The notes below the pieces were generated by a model, which saw nothing but the letters and a program-made list of their open reading frames with translations, did not search any database and had not been told where the DNA came from. 64,000 nt of DNA from Epibacterium ulvae (GTDB lineage Bacteria > Pseudomonadota > Alphaproteobacteria > Rhodobacterales > Rhodobacteraceae): assembly GCF_900102795.1 (NCBI RefSeq), contig NZ_FMWG01000003.1, positions 62,001 to 126,000 on the forward strand, written 5' to 3'. Shown piece after piece: positions 27,682 to 37,250 of the stretch (position 1 is the stretch's first letter; every line of letters begins with the position of its first letter). The position numbers were made by a program, and so were the translations under genes.

Positions 27682-29193
27682 TTAGCTATTACCTGTTCCG
27701 GTAAAACGTGCAGCATCTGCAGCGGCACGGCGGATGGCGTTGGATTTATGGACGGTTTCCATATATTCGGCTTCAGGATCACTGTCGTAAACGACACCGC
27801 CGCCGGCCTGAATGTAAAGTTTTTCATCCTGAACGATTGCAGTGCGCAGCGCGATGCACATGTCCATGTCACCCCCGGCAGAGAAATATCCCACACCGCC
27901 ACCATAAACACCGCGTTTTTCAGGCTCCAGCTCGTCGATGATTTCCATCGCGCGCACTTTGGGGGCACCAGAAACAGTTCCTGCCGGCATGCCCGCAAAA
28001 AACGCATCCAGCGCGTCTTTGTCTTCATGCAATTCGCCGACGACGTTTGAAACAATATGCATGACGTGGCTGTAGCGTTCGATGATGAACTCTTCAGTTG
28101 GGCGCACAGTACCGATTTTGGCAACGCGCCCCACATCATTCCGGCCCAGATCCAAAAGCATCAGATGCTCAGCCAGTTCTTTTTTATCGGCGAGCAGGCT
28201 TTCCTCATGTGCTTTGTCTTCCTCGGGCGTGGCACCACGGGGGCGGGTGCCTGCAATGGGACGAATTGTGACCTCATCGCCAAAGACGCGGACCAGAATT
28301 TCGGGGCTCGCTCCGATCACCTGAAAGCCACCGAAGTTAAAATAAAACATAAAGGGAGATGGATTGGTGCGACGCAGAGAACGGTACAGCGCGAATGGGG
28401 GCAGGGGGAAATCCTGCGTCCAGCGCTGCGCCGGCACCACCTGAAAGATATCGCCGGCCTTGATATACTCTTTGGCTTTTTCAACGGCCTGTTTGTAGCC
28501 TTCATGGGTGAAGTTGCTAACAGGTGGGGAGATTTCACGAGCATCGCCAAGGTCGCGCGTGGCGGCAGGCATCGCGCGTTCTAGATCACGCACTGCGTCC
28601 ATCACGCGTTCTGCGGCCTGTGCATAGGCTGCGCGTGCGGATTGCCCATCACCAGCCCATGCCGGTGAGACAACGGTTACCTCTCCTTTGACGCCATCAA
28701 GAACTGCAATCACCGAGGGGCGCATCATCACAGCATCCGGCAAGCCCAGCGGATCAGGATTGACGTTGGGCAGATATTCGACATGACGGATCATATCATA
28801 GCCCAGGTACCCAAAGAGACCTGCAGCAGCCTGTGGTAGATCATCAGGCAAATCGATTTTGCTTTCTGCGATCAAAGCGCGCAGGTTATCAAGCGGATTT
28901 CCGTCCTGTGCGGTAAAGCTGTCTTCATCAAATCGTGCCTGACGGTTCAACTCTGAGTGGGTGCCACGACTGCGCCAGATCAGATCAGGTTTCATACCGA
29001 TAATGGAATACCGGCCGCGTATTTCACCACCTGTGACAGATTCGAGGATGAACGCATCTTTTTGCGCGCCGGTCAGTTTCAGCATCAAAGAGACAGGCGT
29101 GTCCAGATCTGCTGCAAGGCGCGTGTAAACAACCTGATGTTCACCCGCATCATAAGCTTGGGCAAAACGATCGTATTCAGGGATCAAAGCCAT
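27682..29193 (-). CDS. trpE: anthranilate synthase component I
   Basis: Converts chorismate to anthranilate with TrpG. The chorismate-binding core is recognisable: FQVVPAQRW, PSPFMFYFNF, IAGTRPRGATPEED, GRNDVGRVAKIG, AGTVSGAPKVRAMEIIDELE and YGGGVGYFSAGGDMD. The N-terminal region carries a LLES-type feedback motif as ILESVTGGE. 503 residues. It follows the PpiD-like gene by 21 bp and is probably cotranscribed with it; trpG is 8 kb away on the same strand. Confidence 0.97.
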   Translation of the reverse strand: MALIPEYDRFAQAYDAGEHQVVYTRLAADLDTPVSLMLKLTGAQKDAFILESVTGGEIRGRYSIIGMKPDLIWRSRGTHSELNRQARFDEDSFTAQDGNPLDNLRALIAESKIDLPDDLPQAAAGLFGYLGYDMIRHVEYLPNVNPDPLGLPDAVMMRPSVIAVLDGVKGEVTVVSPAWAGDGQSARAAYAQAAERVMDAVRDLERAMPAATRDLGDAREISPPVSNFTHEGYKQAVEKAKEYIKAGDIFQVVPAQRWTQDFPLPPFALYRSLRRTNPSPFMFYFNFGGFQVIGASPEILVRVFGDEVTIRPIAGTRPRGATPEEDKAHEESLLADKKELAEHLMLLDLGRNDVGRVAKIGTVRPTEEFIIERYSHVMHIVSNVVGELHEDKDALDAFFAGMPAGTVSGAPKVRAMEIIDELEPEKRGVYGGGVGYFSAGGDMDMCIALRTAIVQDEKLYIQAGGGVVYDSDPEAEYMETVHKSNAIRRAAADAARFTGTGNS

Positions 29194-29214
29194 TTTCTAT
29201 TCTATCCGCCTTGA

Positions 29215-31044
29215 TTAGTGAAAATTTGCCAGAACGGCATTCACCGCATGCTGGTCAATCTGAGGGCGCGCGCGCACTTGCGCATCTTCGACAAATGCAC
29301 GGAACAATGCCTGCGCCAAAGACTGGTTGAGCTGCTCATCAATTGCATTTGCCATCAACGTCAACTCTGCGCTGTCCGCAGGTTCCAGAATCTCATCCAG
29401 ACGCACAACGACAGTGCTGTCATCTCCCTGAACAACAGCCAATTCGCCAAGTTCGAGTTCAAAGATACGGTTCAACATGTCGGCAGGTGTGGTGTCGATA
29501 TAGGCTGTGCGTGTCAGGCCTGTTTCAATCAATACATTGGCTGCTTCCGGAAAATCACCCTGCTCCTGTACTGTTTTCAACAGATCATCGGCCTGTGCTC
29601 TCAAAGCTTGCTCGCGTTGGTTTTCCAGCCATGCGGTTTCAACTGCAGCCTGTGCATCCGCAAAGGGTTCGGGACGTGGGGCGAGGACCTCATCAAGGCG
29701 TAAGGCGTAAAGGCTGCCGTCTTCAAGGAAATCAACCGATGGGAAATCTTCAGCCTGGACAGCGGCCGCTTTGGCGCGAAAACCTGCATAGGCAGCAATT
29801 TCACCATCAAATTCGGCGTGCCAGTCGATTTGCGCCAGAGACATACCTTCGTCTTGTGCAAGCTCTTCAAGGGTCGCACCACCTGCAAGAAGGTCTTCAA
29901 TCTCTTCGCCTCGCTGCTCGATCACGCGACGTGCACGTCCAATGGCAAGTTCATTTTGCAACTCGTCCCGGACATCTTCAAAAATGGTCGTGCGTGCAGC
30001 CAAAGTGCCATTTACTCGGTAAAGGGCAGGGCCCAGATCCGTTGAAAAAGGGCCAACCACGGCACCAATTTCTGCCGCAAACAGCGGGTCTCCCGCCTCA
30101 CCCAAAGCCTCTTTGGTGAGATCGCCCAGATCGACATCCTGCAAGGTTAACCCACGATCAATCACCAGCGTTTCAAAGGAAGTGCCGCCAAGATCTAGCT
30201 GCGCTTTAGCAGTCTCTGCTGCGTCTTGATTGGCAAAAACCAAACGTTCCACAAGACGGCGCTCGGGCTGCTGATAGAAATCTGCGCGCTGTTCAAAGAG
30301 GTCTCGCAGCGCGGTTTCATCTACATCGACCTCACCCACCAGTGCTTCTGGTGTCAGCTGCACATAGGTGATGACCTTGGTTTCCGGCAGGGTGAACGCA
30401 TCGATATTTTCGTCATAAAAGGCACGCAATGTGGTCTCGTCTGGGGCCTCAGATTTAAGCGCCAGATCGGCGCCTGTCAGCGCCACATATGAAAAACTGC
30501 GACGTGCACCGATATAGGCGGTAAGCGTATCACCCAGAATTTCAGGCATTTGCACGCCGCCCATAATTGCGCCCTGCAACAGGGTGCGCGCAGTGCCTTT
30601 TCGGATATTGGCTTCGAACTCGCGCTCATTCAGGCCGGCGTTCTGCAGAGAAAATGCATAGGTTTCGCGATCAAACTGACCATCGATTCCCTGAAACGCC
30701 GGGATCTCCAGGATCTCGCGTTGCAAGTTTTCATCGCCCGTTGACACCCCCAAGGCGCGCGTTTCGTTGTCGATGGCTGCAACTGAAATCAGTTGAGCCA
30801 GCACATTCCGATCCAACCCAAGCGCCGCCATTTGTGAGATGGGCAGGGTCTGACCTGTTTGTGCCTGCAGTGCGCGTTGCTCTTGCTGCAATTCGCGGGC
30901 AAAATCCTGCACGGTGACATTTTCATCTCCGACGCGGGCAACGCTTGAGGCAGAGCCTGTAAAGCTGACGGCGCCAAAGCCCATTAATCCGACAATAAGC
31001 ATCCCCATAAGGATCCAGACGAAGGTTTTCGAAAGTTGTTTCAT
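29215..31044 (-). CDS. SurA/PpiD-like periplasmic peptidylprolyl isomerase
   Basis: Inner-membrane-anchored chaperone helping outer-membrane and secreted proteins fold. N-terminal anchor TFVWILMGMLIVGLMGFGA (about residues 7-25), a SurA_N-3-type chaperone region, a central parvulin-like domain (from LPETKVITYVQLT through the DVDLGDLTKEALG area) and a long C-terminal helical region. 609 residues from ATG 31044 (MKQLSKTF), with nothing convincing upstream. Directly upstream of trpE in one operon, an order common in Rhodobacteraceae. Confidence 0.87.
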   Translation of the reverse strand: MKQLSKTFVWILMGMLIVGLMGFGAVSFTGSASSVARVGDENVTVQDFARELQQEQRALQAQTGQTLPISQMAALGLDRNVLAQLISVAAIDNETRALGVSTGDENLQREILEIPAFQGIDGQFDRETYAFSLQNAGLNEREFEANIRKGTARTLLQGAIMGGVQMPEILGDTLTAYIGARRSFSYVALTGADLALKSEAPDETTLRAFYDENIDAFTLPETKVITYVQLTPEALVGEVDVDETALRDLFEQRADFYQQPERRLVERLVFANQDAAETAKAQLDLGGTSFETLVIDRGLTLQDVDLGDLTKEALGEAGDPLFAAEIGAVVGPFSTDLGPALYRVNGTLAARTTIFEDVRDELQNELAIGRARRVIEQRGEEIEDLLAGGATLEELAQDEGMSLAQIDWHAEFDGEIAAYAGFRAKAAAVQAEDFPSVDFLEDGSLYALRLDEVLAPRPEPFADAQAAVETAWLENQREQALRAQADDLLKTVQEQGDFPEAANVLIETGLTRTAYIDTTPADMLNRIFELELGELAVVQGDDSTVVVRLDEILEPADSAELTLMANAIDEQLNQSLAQALFRAFVEDAQVRARPQIDQHAVNAVLANFH

Positions 31045-31208
31045 CGTTGTTGCCCTGCTGGCCAAAATCCTGTTTCCACACTCATCGTGATTGACTGACC
31101 TCGCGCCAGTCTTTGAATGCAAAACGTTTCGCTGTTCTGAATACGCCGCCCCCTGCAAAGGAGCAAGACACAGCCGCTTGTAAGACAGGCTGTTTCGACG
31201 CTCGCACG

Positions 31209-32390
31209 TTACTTTTCCGGGGTGAACGCTGCAATTCGATCAAACAACTGCGCAATCCCTGCGCTGTCCGCGTTTGCAAATGCAATCCGAAACTGACGCG
31301 CGCCAGCTGGATCATCCGCAGGGCAAAACATTGTCCCCGGCAACATCAAAAGCGAAGATTGTTCAACAAATTGCCGCGCAAGCACAGTCGAGGATTGCGT
31401 ATAAGGATGTTCAACATAGGCAAAATACGCCCCCAAGCCCAAAAGCTTCCAACCTTTCTGCGCGATTTGTCCAAACCCATCTGCAATGGCCTGACGGCGG
31501 CGCAGAATCTCATCACGCTCCCCGGCAAGCCAGTCTTGCAAATGTTTGATCCCCCAATGGGCGGCAACTTGCCCCAGCTGATTGGGGCAAATCGTCATTG
31601 TATCCAGAAATTTTTCAATCTCTGCCAGCCGATCTTGCCCCGCTATAATTGCGCCAACGCGATGTCCTGTCAGCCGATAGGCCTTGGAAAATGAATAAAG
31701 CTGAACAAAGTGTTTTTGCCAGTTAGGTTCTGAAAACAGCTGATGTGGCGCGCCTGTGCGGCTGTCAAAATCACGGTACGTTTCATCAACGATCAACACC
31801 AGATTATGGGCAACCGCCAGATCATAAAATGCTTTGAGCAGACCCTCGGGGTATTCAACGCCACAAGGATTATTTGGCGTTATCAATACAATAGCGCGCG
31901 TACGAGAGGTAATTTTCGTTGCCGCTTCCGTAACCGAAGGCATCATCTGCGCGCCAACGGGCAGGGGGATTGTCTTTACCCCAGCCATGTCCAGATACAT
32001 TTTATGATTAAAATACCAGGGCGTGGGCAGGATAACTTCATCCCCTTCACCACAAAGACTGGCAATTGTCGCGGCAAATGCCTGATTGCAGCCCGAGGTG
32101 ATACCGATCTCATTTGATGTCACATCTGCATCATAGTGCACACAGGTTTGCACGGCGAGCGCATCGCGCAATTCAGATCGGCCAAGGACAGCCCCATAAA
32201 GATGGACACTGTCGTCTTGGAGCGCAGCTGACGCCATCGCATCGCGAAGCGCTGCCGGCGGTGGGTCAGTCGGGGCGGCCTGGCTGAGGTTCAGCAACGG
32301 TTGTTCAGCGGGAAAATCACGCCCGCGGATCCAGTTGCTGGATTCCACAATCGGTGAGACAAAGGTTGATTGCGTGCGCGACTGCTGCAT
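31209..32390 (-). CDS. pyridoxal-phosphate-dependent aminotransferase (class I/II)
   Basis: Fold-type I aminotransferase. LITPNNPCGVEYP, VDETYRDF and the PLP-lysine motif YSFSKAYRLTGHRVG are present. 393 residues with AAGGAG before ATG 32390. Substrate is not evident; aspartate- or aromatic-type activity is possible. It sits between the PpiD-like gene and the gpt terminator, so it appears to be transcribed on its own. Confidence 0.85.
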   Translation of the reverse strand: MQQSRTQSTFVSPIVESSNWIRGRDFPAEQPLLNLSQAAPTDPPPAALRDAMASAALQDDSVHLYGAVLGRSELRDALAVQTCVHYDADVTSNEIGITSGCNQAFAATIASLCGEGDEVILPTPWYFNHKMYLDMAGVKTIPLPVGAQMMPSVTEAATKITSRTRAIVLITPNNPCGVEYPEGLLKAFYDLAVAHNLVLIVDETYRDFDSRTGAPHQLFSEPNWQKHFVQLYSFSKAYRLTGHRVGAIIAGQDRLAEIEKFLDTMTICPNQLGQVAAHWGIKHLQDWLAGERDEILRRRQAIADGFGQIAQKGWKLLGLGAYFAYVEHPYTQSSTVLARQFVEQSSLLMLPGTMFCPADDPAGARQFRIAFANADSAGIAQLFDRIAAFTPEK

Positions 32391-32446
32391 GACGGCTCCT
32401 TACATTCCATTAGGGCAAGGTGTTCATAAACCACAGTCTGGCGCAA

Positions 32447-32472
32447 GAAAAAGCGCGCCCAAAGGCGCGCGT
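32447..32472 (-). terminator. rho-independent terminator after gpt
   Basis: On the minus strand GCGCGCC, a short loop and GGCGCGC (32453-32459 with 32464-32470) are followed by TTTTT, 26 bp beyond the gpt stop codon. Confidence 0.9.
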
Positions 32473-32497
32473 TTTAACTTAATCTATCGGCTTGGCC

Positions 32498-33004
32498 TTA
32501 GTCCGTGCCGCGATAAGGTTCTACATATTGCAACGCCATATCCCATGGGAAAAAGATCCAGGTGTCCTGACTGACTTCTGTAATGAATGTGTCCACCTGT
32601 GGCCGTCCCTGCGGTTTCGCATAAACCGTTGCAAAATGCGCTTTTGGGAACATCTCACGCACCAGCTCAAGGGTTTTGCCGCTGTCGACAAGATCATCAA
32701 TGATCAAAACACCTTCGCCCTGATCTCCCATCACGTCGGCTGCGGGCGCTTTGAGCACTTCAGCCTGACCACGGTCCTGATGGTGATAGGAGCGCACAGA
32801 AATTGTATCAACGGTGCGAATGTCCAACTCGCGGCTGACAATCATTGCCGGCGCCATGCCTCCACGCGTGATCGCAACAACAGCGCGCCATGCGCCCTCA
32901 TCCGGGCCCTGGCCATCCAGACGCCACGCCAACGCGCGGCTATCGCGGTGGATTTGATCCCAGCTGATGTGGAAGCCTTTTTCATGCGGGAGACGATCAG
33001 TCAT
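32498..33004 (-). CDS. gpt: xanthine phosphoribosyltransferase
   Basis: Purine salvage: xanthine or guanine plus PRPP to the nucleotide. The PRPP-binding motif [13 protein letters not shown] and the N-terminal AITRGGMAP loop are present, with the C-terminal [10 protein letters not shown] tail. 168 residues, the usual Gpt length. TAGGAG precedes ATG 33004. Last gene of the fabI-lysE-gpt run, closed by a strong terminator. Confidence 0.93.
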   Translation of the reverse strand: MTDRLPHEKGFHISWDQIHRDSRALAWRLDGQGPDEGAWRAVVAITRGGMAPAMIVSRELDIRTVDTISVRSYHHQDRGQAEVLKAPAADVMGDQGEGVLIIDDLVDSGKTLELVREMFPKAHFATVYAKPQGRPQVDTFITEVSQDTWIFFPWDMALQYVEPYRGTD

Positions 33005-33026
33005 TTTTTGCTCCTAAATTGCGCGC

Positions 33027-33641
33027 CTATAGCGCTGCGAGCTTGACACCCAAAGCAGCCAAAAGGCCACCAAATATACGGTCAATTACGGTTTTCAAGC
33101 TGATATAGCGCTGCCGCGTTTTCTCCATCGAAAACAAGCGCGCAACCAGCGTATTCCATGCCATTTCACCCAGAAAGATACAAAATAGCAAAAGCACAAG
33201 GCTGAGGATACTGCTTTCTGGTGGGACGGTCCCTGCAAAGACAGCTCCAAAAAACACGGCAGCCTTTGGATTTGAGAACTGCGTGAACAACCCTAAACGA
33301 AAAGCACCAAAAGCGCTTTTGGGAAGAGAGCGTAGCTCTCCCTCATCGAGAGGTTGATTGGCGCTGCGCCAAATGTTCCAAGCCATCCAAATCAGGTAAC
33401 AAGCACCAAAGATCCGCAGCGCCGTGAGCGCAAATGGCGCGTAGTCAAACAACAATGTCAGACCACAAAGCGCCGCAAGTGCCCAAGTGATTGCGCCCAT
33501 GCCAATTCCCACCGCAAGTGCAAAGCCGCTGCGCAACCCGTGTTTCAGACCAATACGTGCCGCCATCAAGACCGCAGGCCCTGGACTAATTGCAGCCATC
33601 AGGCACAAGGATATTGAGGCCACGAAAGCTGCAATCGTCAT
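33027..33641 (-). CDS. LysE family translocator
   Basis: Small inner-membrane exporter of the LysE/RhtB superfamily, generally moving amino acids outward. About six hydrophobic segments and the N-terminal signature SPGPAVLMAARIGLKHGLRSG are visible, with QFSNPKAAVFFGAVF in the middle. 204 residues. Substrate unknown. It follows fabI by 6 bp and precedes gpt by 22 bp. Confidence 0.88.
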   Translation of the reverse strand: MTIAAFVASISLCLMAAISPGPAVLMAARIGLKHGLRSGFALAVGIGMGAITWALAALCGLTLLFDYAPFALTALRIFGACYLIWMAWNIWRSANQPLDEGELRSLPKSAFGAFRLGLFTQFSNPKAAVFFGAVFAGTVPPESSILSLVLLLFCIFLGEMAWNTLVARLFSMEKTRQRYISLKTVIDRIFGGLLAALGVKLAAL

Positions 33642-33647
33642 TTATAT

Positions 33648-34454
33648 TTAACCTTTTGCCATATCAGGCGCATCAACGGCCTTCATGCCAACCACATGGT
33701 ATCCTGCGTCCACGTGTAGGTTTTCACCTGTTACGCCTGAACCAAGATCGGACAGCAGATATAGTGCAGAGTTTCCAACATCATCAATGGTTACATTGCG
33801 GCGCAGCGGCGAGTTATACTCATTCCATTTCATGATGTATCTGAAATCACCAATCCCGCTGGCTGCAAGCGTTTTGATCGGGCCTGCTGAGATCGCATTT
33901 ACCCGAATGCCGTCTTTGCCAAGATCTTCTGCCAGATATTTAACGGAAGCTTCCAGAGCAGCCTTTGCGACGCCCATGACATTATAATGTGGCATCACCT
34001 GTTCTGCACCATAATAGGTAAGCGTCACAGCACTGCCGCCATCTTTCATCATTTTTTCCGCTCTCTGCATCACGGCAGTGAAGGAATAAACAGAGATATC
34101 CATGGTCAGTTGGAAGTTCGCGCGTGACGTATCGACGTAACGACCACGAAGTTCGTTTTTGTCTGAAAATCCAATCGCGTGGACAATAAAGTCCAGCTTT
34201 CCCCATTTTTCCTCAAGCGCAGAAAACAGAGCGTCGATTGAGCTTTCATCCGCAACATCACATGGCAGTACAATGTCGGTGCCCAATTTTTCAGCCAGAG
34301 GCGCGACCCGTTTTTTAAGCGCCTCCCCCTGATAGGAAAACGCAAGCTCTGCACCTGCGTCGGCGCATGCTTTTGCAATACCCCATGCAATTGATTTATC
34401 GTTGGCAAGGCCCATGATGAGGCCACGTTTACCAGCCATCAGTTGACTAGACAT
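33648..34454 (-). CDS. fabI: enoyl-[acyl-carrier-protein] reductase [NADH]
   Basis: Last reduction of the fatty-acid elongation cycle. It has the FabI form of the Rossmann start (GLANDKSIAWGIAKACADAGA), the catalytic YNVMGVAK (Tyr-x6-Lys) and SAGPIKTLAASGI. 268 residues. Divergent from pdxH across a 130-bp promoter gap. Confidence 0.96.
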   Translation of the reverse strand: MSSQLMAGKRGLIMGLANDKSIAWGIAKACADAGAELAFSYQGEALKKRVAPLAEKLGTDIVLPCDVADESSIDALFSALEEKWGKLDFIVHAIGFSDKNELRGRYVDTSRANFQLTMDISVYSFTAVMQRAEKMMKDGGSAVTLTYYGAEQVMPHYNVMGVAKAALEASVKYLAEDLGKDGIRVNAISAGPIKTLAASGIGDFRYIMKWNEYNSPLRRNVTIDDVGNSALYLLSDLGSGVTGENLHVDAGYHVVGMKAVDAPDMAKG

Positions 34455-34584
34455 TCAGGTACTCCGCCCATGATCACGTGATTAGCCGGTGTTTAATATG
34501 ACATGCACGGTTCATCAAGGGTTGTCACCCTTGCCTGTGTCGCTTTCCCTTTTTAGGGTGTGATAAATTCAAAACGAGGGTCCC

Positions 34585-35190
34585 ATGTCAGATCGTAGCG
34601 GAATTTTTGCAGGCAATGATCCATTTTCTATTGCCCGAACCTGGCTTGCAGCCGCAGAAGAAAAAGAAATCAATGATCCCAATGCGATCGCACTATCAAC
34701 GGTTGATGAAGATGGCATGCCTAACGCGCGCATGGTGTTACTGAAGGAAATTGAAAACAACGCATTCGTGTTTTACACCAATTACGACAGCACCAAAGCG
34801 CATGAAATCGAACATTGCGGCAAAGCAGCCTTTGTCATGCACTGGAAGACCTTGCGTCGGCAAATCCGGGTTCGCGGCACTGTGACTCGCGAAGATGGCA
34901 TTCAGGCAGATGCATATTACAATTCGCGCTCTCTAAAGAGCCGCTTAGGGGCTTGGGCTTCAAAACAGTCCAAACCGCTTGAAAGTCGCGGCGCATTGGT
35001 TGCAAAAGTGGCTAAAATCACTGCAACAAAAGGACTTTCACCTGAAAGGCCCCCATTTTGGGGCGGCTACCGCATCGTTCCAACAGAGATCGAATTCTGG
35101 GCCGATGGAGATTATCGACTTCATGATCGCTTTCAATGGCGGAGAGATACCGCCACCCACGAGTGGGCGGTTCTCCGCCTCAATCCCTAA
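34585..35190 (+). CDS. pdxH: pyridoxamine 5'-phosphate oxidase
   Basis: FMN enzyme making pyridoxal phosphate. Conserved blocks: PNAMALSTV-type region ([24 protein letters not shown]), [37 protein letters not shown] and the C-terminal [17 protein letters not shown], the expected end of the family. 201 residues. GAGGG precedes ATG 34585. Confidence 0.96.
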   Translation: MSDRSGIFAGNDPFSIARTWLAAAEEKEINDPNAIALSTVDEDGMPNARMVLLKEIENNAFVFYTNYDSTKAHEIEHCGKAAFVMHWKTLRRQIRVRGTVTREDGIQADAYYNSRSLKSRLGAWASKQSKPLESRGALVAKVAKITATKGLSPERPPFWGGYRIVPTEIEFWADGDYRLHDRFQWRRDTATHEWAVLRLNP

Positions 35191-35303
35191 ATTTGAGCAA
35201 AATTTCCATTTTATAACATCCTGAACAACTTTGACCTTGCAAATAGTTAGGGAATAGGCGCATTTGCATTTTGTAAAAGAACCATAAATGTAATGGAAAC
35301 TCA

Positions 35304-35834
35304 GTGGTTGATGACAGAGGCATGAATGCGGCACTGCGCGTTCGCGGAATAGTAAAGTGGTTTGACCCTACCAAAGGCTATGGATTTATCCTATCGGACG
35401 CAGGTGGTCCTGATATTCTATTGCATATTAACGTTCTGCGTAACTTTGGACAAAGTTCAATCGCGGATGGTACCATTGTTGAACTCGCAATCCAAAATAC
35501 TGAGCGCGGCGTTCAGGCCACGGAAATCCTCGAGATTCTCCCACCTTTACGTGATGAAACGCCTGTCTTAAGTGATTTTGCTGAGCTTGACATGAGCGAG
35601 CTGCATGCCAAACCTTTAAGAGCAGCCCGAGTCAAATGGTTTGACAAGGGCAAAGGATTTGGATTTGCGAATGTTTTTGGCTGCCCAGAAGATATCTTTC
35701 TCCATGTTGAAGTGCTCCGTCAATCGGGCCTCTCAGATTTGCAACCGGGCGAAGCCCTCGCAATTCGTGTCATCAACGGCAAACGCGGGCGAATGGCTGT
35801 TGAAGTCATGCCTTGGGAAGCGGCCAACGATTAA
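35304..35834 (+). CDS. twin cold-shock-domain protein
   Basis: Two cold-shock (OB-fold, nucleic-acid-binding) domains in one chain: the first has GIVKWFDPTKGYGFI and DILLHINVL, the second RVKWFDKGKGFGFA and DIFLHVEVL, giving RNP1 and RNP2 motifs in both. 176 residues from GTG 35304; the ATG at 35322 (MNAALRV) is equally possible. Likely an RNA chaperone. It is followed 22 bp later by a DUF192 gene, a common pairing in this group. Confidence 0.9.
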   Translation: MVDDRGMNAALRVRGIVKWFDPTKGYGFILSDAGGPDILLHINVLRNFGQSSIADGTIVELAIQNTERGVQATEILEILPPLRDETPVLSDFAELDMSELHAKPLRAARVKWFDKGKGFGFANVFGCPEDIFLHVEVLRQSGLSDLQPGEALAIRVINGKRGRMAVEVMPWEAAND

Positions 35835-35856
35835 TACACGAAAAGGTGTATTTTGG

Positions 35857-36303
35857 ATGTGTGCGGCGGTGCTTTTTCAAAGCACTGCCGTTTTTGCATC
35901 TTGCCGGTCAGATCATGTTGACCTGCGGGGCGACTGGGGGCAGGTCGGCTTTTCCATTGAACTGGCCGACACTTTTGAAGAGCGCGCACGTGGATTGATG
36001 TTTCGCGAGAGCCTGCCGCGCGGTTCGGGCATGCTCTTTGTGTACGAAGCGCCTCGCAACGCGCAGTTCTGGATGAAGAACACCTTGATTCCACTCGATA
36101 TGATTTTCGTGGATATTCACGGAACGGTTCAACACGTGCATGAAAATGCTGTCCCTGGCGACCTTACCGCAATCGATGGTGGCGATGACATCTATGCTGT
36201 TCTTGAAATCAACGGCGGGCTTGCCCGGACATATGGGATTTCCAAAGGCACCGAAATACGTCACGAAGTTTTTTCAAAAAACACACCTCAATGGGCATGT
36301 TAG
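35857..36303 (+). CDS. DUF192 family periplasmic protein
   Basis: Function unknown. The DUF192 core is clear: FEERARGLMFRESLPRGSGM, NAQFWMKNTLIPLDMIFVD and VLEINGG. ATG 35857 (AAAAGG ahead) gives 148 residues with a short signal-type N-terminus ending near FASC; the frame continues upstream through the cold-shock gene but that part is antisense-frame noise. Cotranscription with the cold-shock gene is likely. Confidence 0.85.
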   Translation: MCAAVLFQSTAVFASCRSDHVDLRGDWGQVGFSIELADTFEERARGLMFRESLPRGSGMLFVYEAPRNAQFWMKNTLIPLDMIFVDIHGTVQHVHENAVPGDLTAIDGGDDIYAVLEINGGLARTYGISKGTEIRHEVFSKNTPQWAC

Positions 36304-36347
36304 GGCTTTTCAATTCCAATCGTTCCGTTTAGGAAGCGCAACACGGT

Positions 36348-36424
36348 CGGGGCGTGGCGCAGTCTGGTAGCGCACCTGTTTTGGGTACAGGGGGTCGTGA
36401 GTTCGAATCTCGCCGCCCCGACCA
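36348..36424 (+). tRNA. tRNA-Pro (UGG), copy 1
   Basis: Acceptor CGGGGCG / CGCCCCG, anticodon stem CCTGT / ACAGG around loop TTTGGGT giving anticodon TGG, TTCGAAT T-loop and encoded CCA. 77 bases. Confidence 0.97.
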
Positions 36425-36547
36425 ATTTCTCCTATAAATGCACCCTAAGATCTTTGTGGTAGAGATTTTTTTTGTAAAAAATCATCACCGAACAGCGAAT
36501 TTAGGCTTTTCAAATCAGATCGTTAAGTTTAGGAACTGCAGCACGGT

Positions 36548-36624
36548 CGGGGCGTGGCGCAGTCTGGTAGCGCACCTGTTTTGGGTACAGGGGGTCGTGA
36601 GTTCGAATCTCGCCGCCCCGACCA
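36548..36624 (+). tRNA. tRNA-Pro (UGG), copy 2
   Basis: Identical over its full length to the copy exactly 200 bp upstream, including CCA. The 45 bases before each copy are similar but diverged, so this is a tandem duplication whose tRNA part has stayed identical. Confidence 0.97.
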
Positions 36625-37250
36625 ATTTTCTTAATAGCTGGAAAAAACAACGATAGATCGCCGTCTTTATGACGACGATTTTATACGTGATACGCCGGAT
36701 TGGAATTCGATCTCAGATGTTGCAGCTTCATTTTAGCGCAAAAAATATGACGCGTAACAATGTCGTTTTTTTACGTAGATGGAATATTCAGCGACCCAGC
36801 TGCGATGATTGATCCTCGATCCGCCTGATCTTGCCAGTATTGAAATTAGACTGACTGGCGCAAGCCATTTAAGCTATTGATGTTTTTTTCCACGGTCGCA
36901 TCATGGTTAATTTTTCCTTAACGGTGATGTATATTTTTGCCAAAATTATCGCCCATCACCCACCTTCAGTGTGATTTGGACGTCAAGTGAAAATAGCACT
37001 CTCAACAGGTAAATTTACCGTTGACGGCTTATGTGTAAATACGCCAATTTGTGTCTCACAAAGGGCCCCCTACAACATGTAGGTGACACAGACGCTCTTA
37101 CCACAAGGACTAATGATCTCTAATAACGGGGCCATTTATGGGTCTAAGACGCTGGTTTTTGCCATCGTCCAAGGAGAAATTTGTCTCATGTGGTTTTGTC
37201 GATATGGCGCGTGATATTAGTTTGAACTGCAAAAGATAAAGGCAGAAGAC
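36625..37250 (+). other. 626-bp non-coding region upstream of nrdJ
   Basis: AT-rich stretch without a supported gene. It contains a CtrA-like TTAA-N7-TTAA site (36907-36921), a perfect 12-bp palindrome GGTAAATTTACC (37008-37019) and nested inverted repeats around 37050-37093 (TGTGTC...GACACA enclosing CCTAC...GTAGG). This size and density suggests a regulated promoter or long leader for nrdJ. Confidence 0.6.
36907..36921. promoter_or_regulatory. TTAA-N7-TTAA (CtrA-like) site upstream of nrdJ
   Basis: TTAA 36907-36910 and TTAA 36918-36921 with seven bases between and a following C, matching the CtrA full site. It is 330 bp before nrdJ, so either the promoter is distant or another transcript starts here. 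Confidence 0.45.

Noticed and set aside
36625-37250. Known structural RNAs (tmRNA, 6S, SRP or RNase P RNA) upstream of nrdJ
   Set aside because: None of their conserved cores could be recognised; only inverted repeats and candidate sites are visible.
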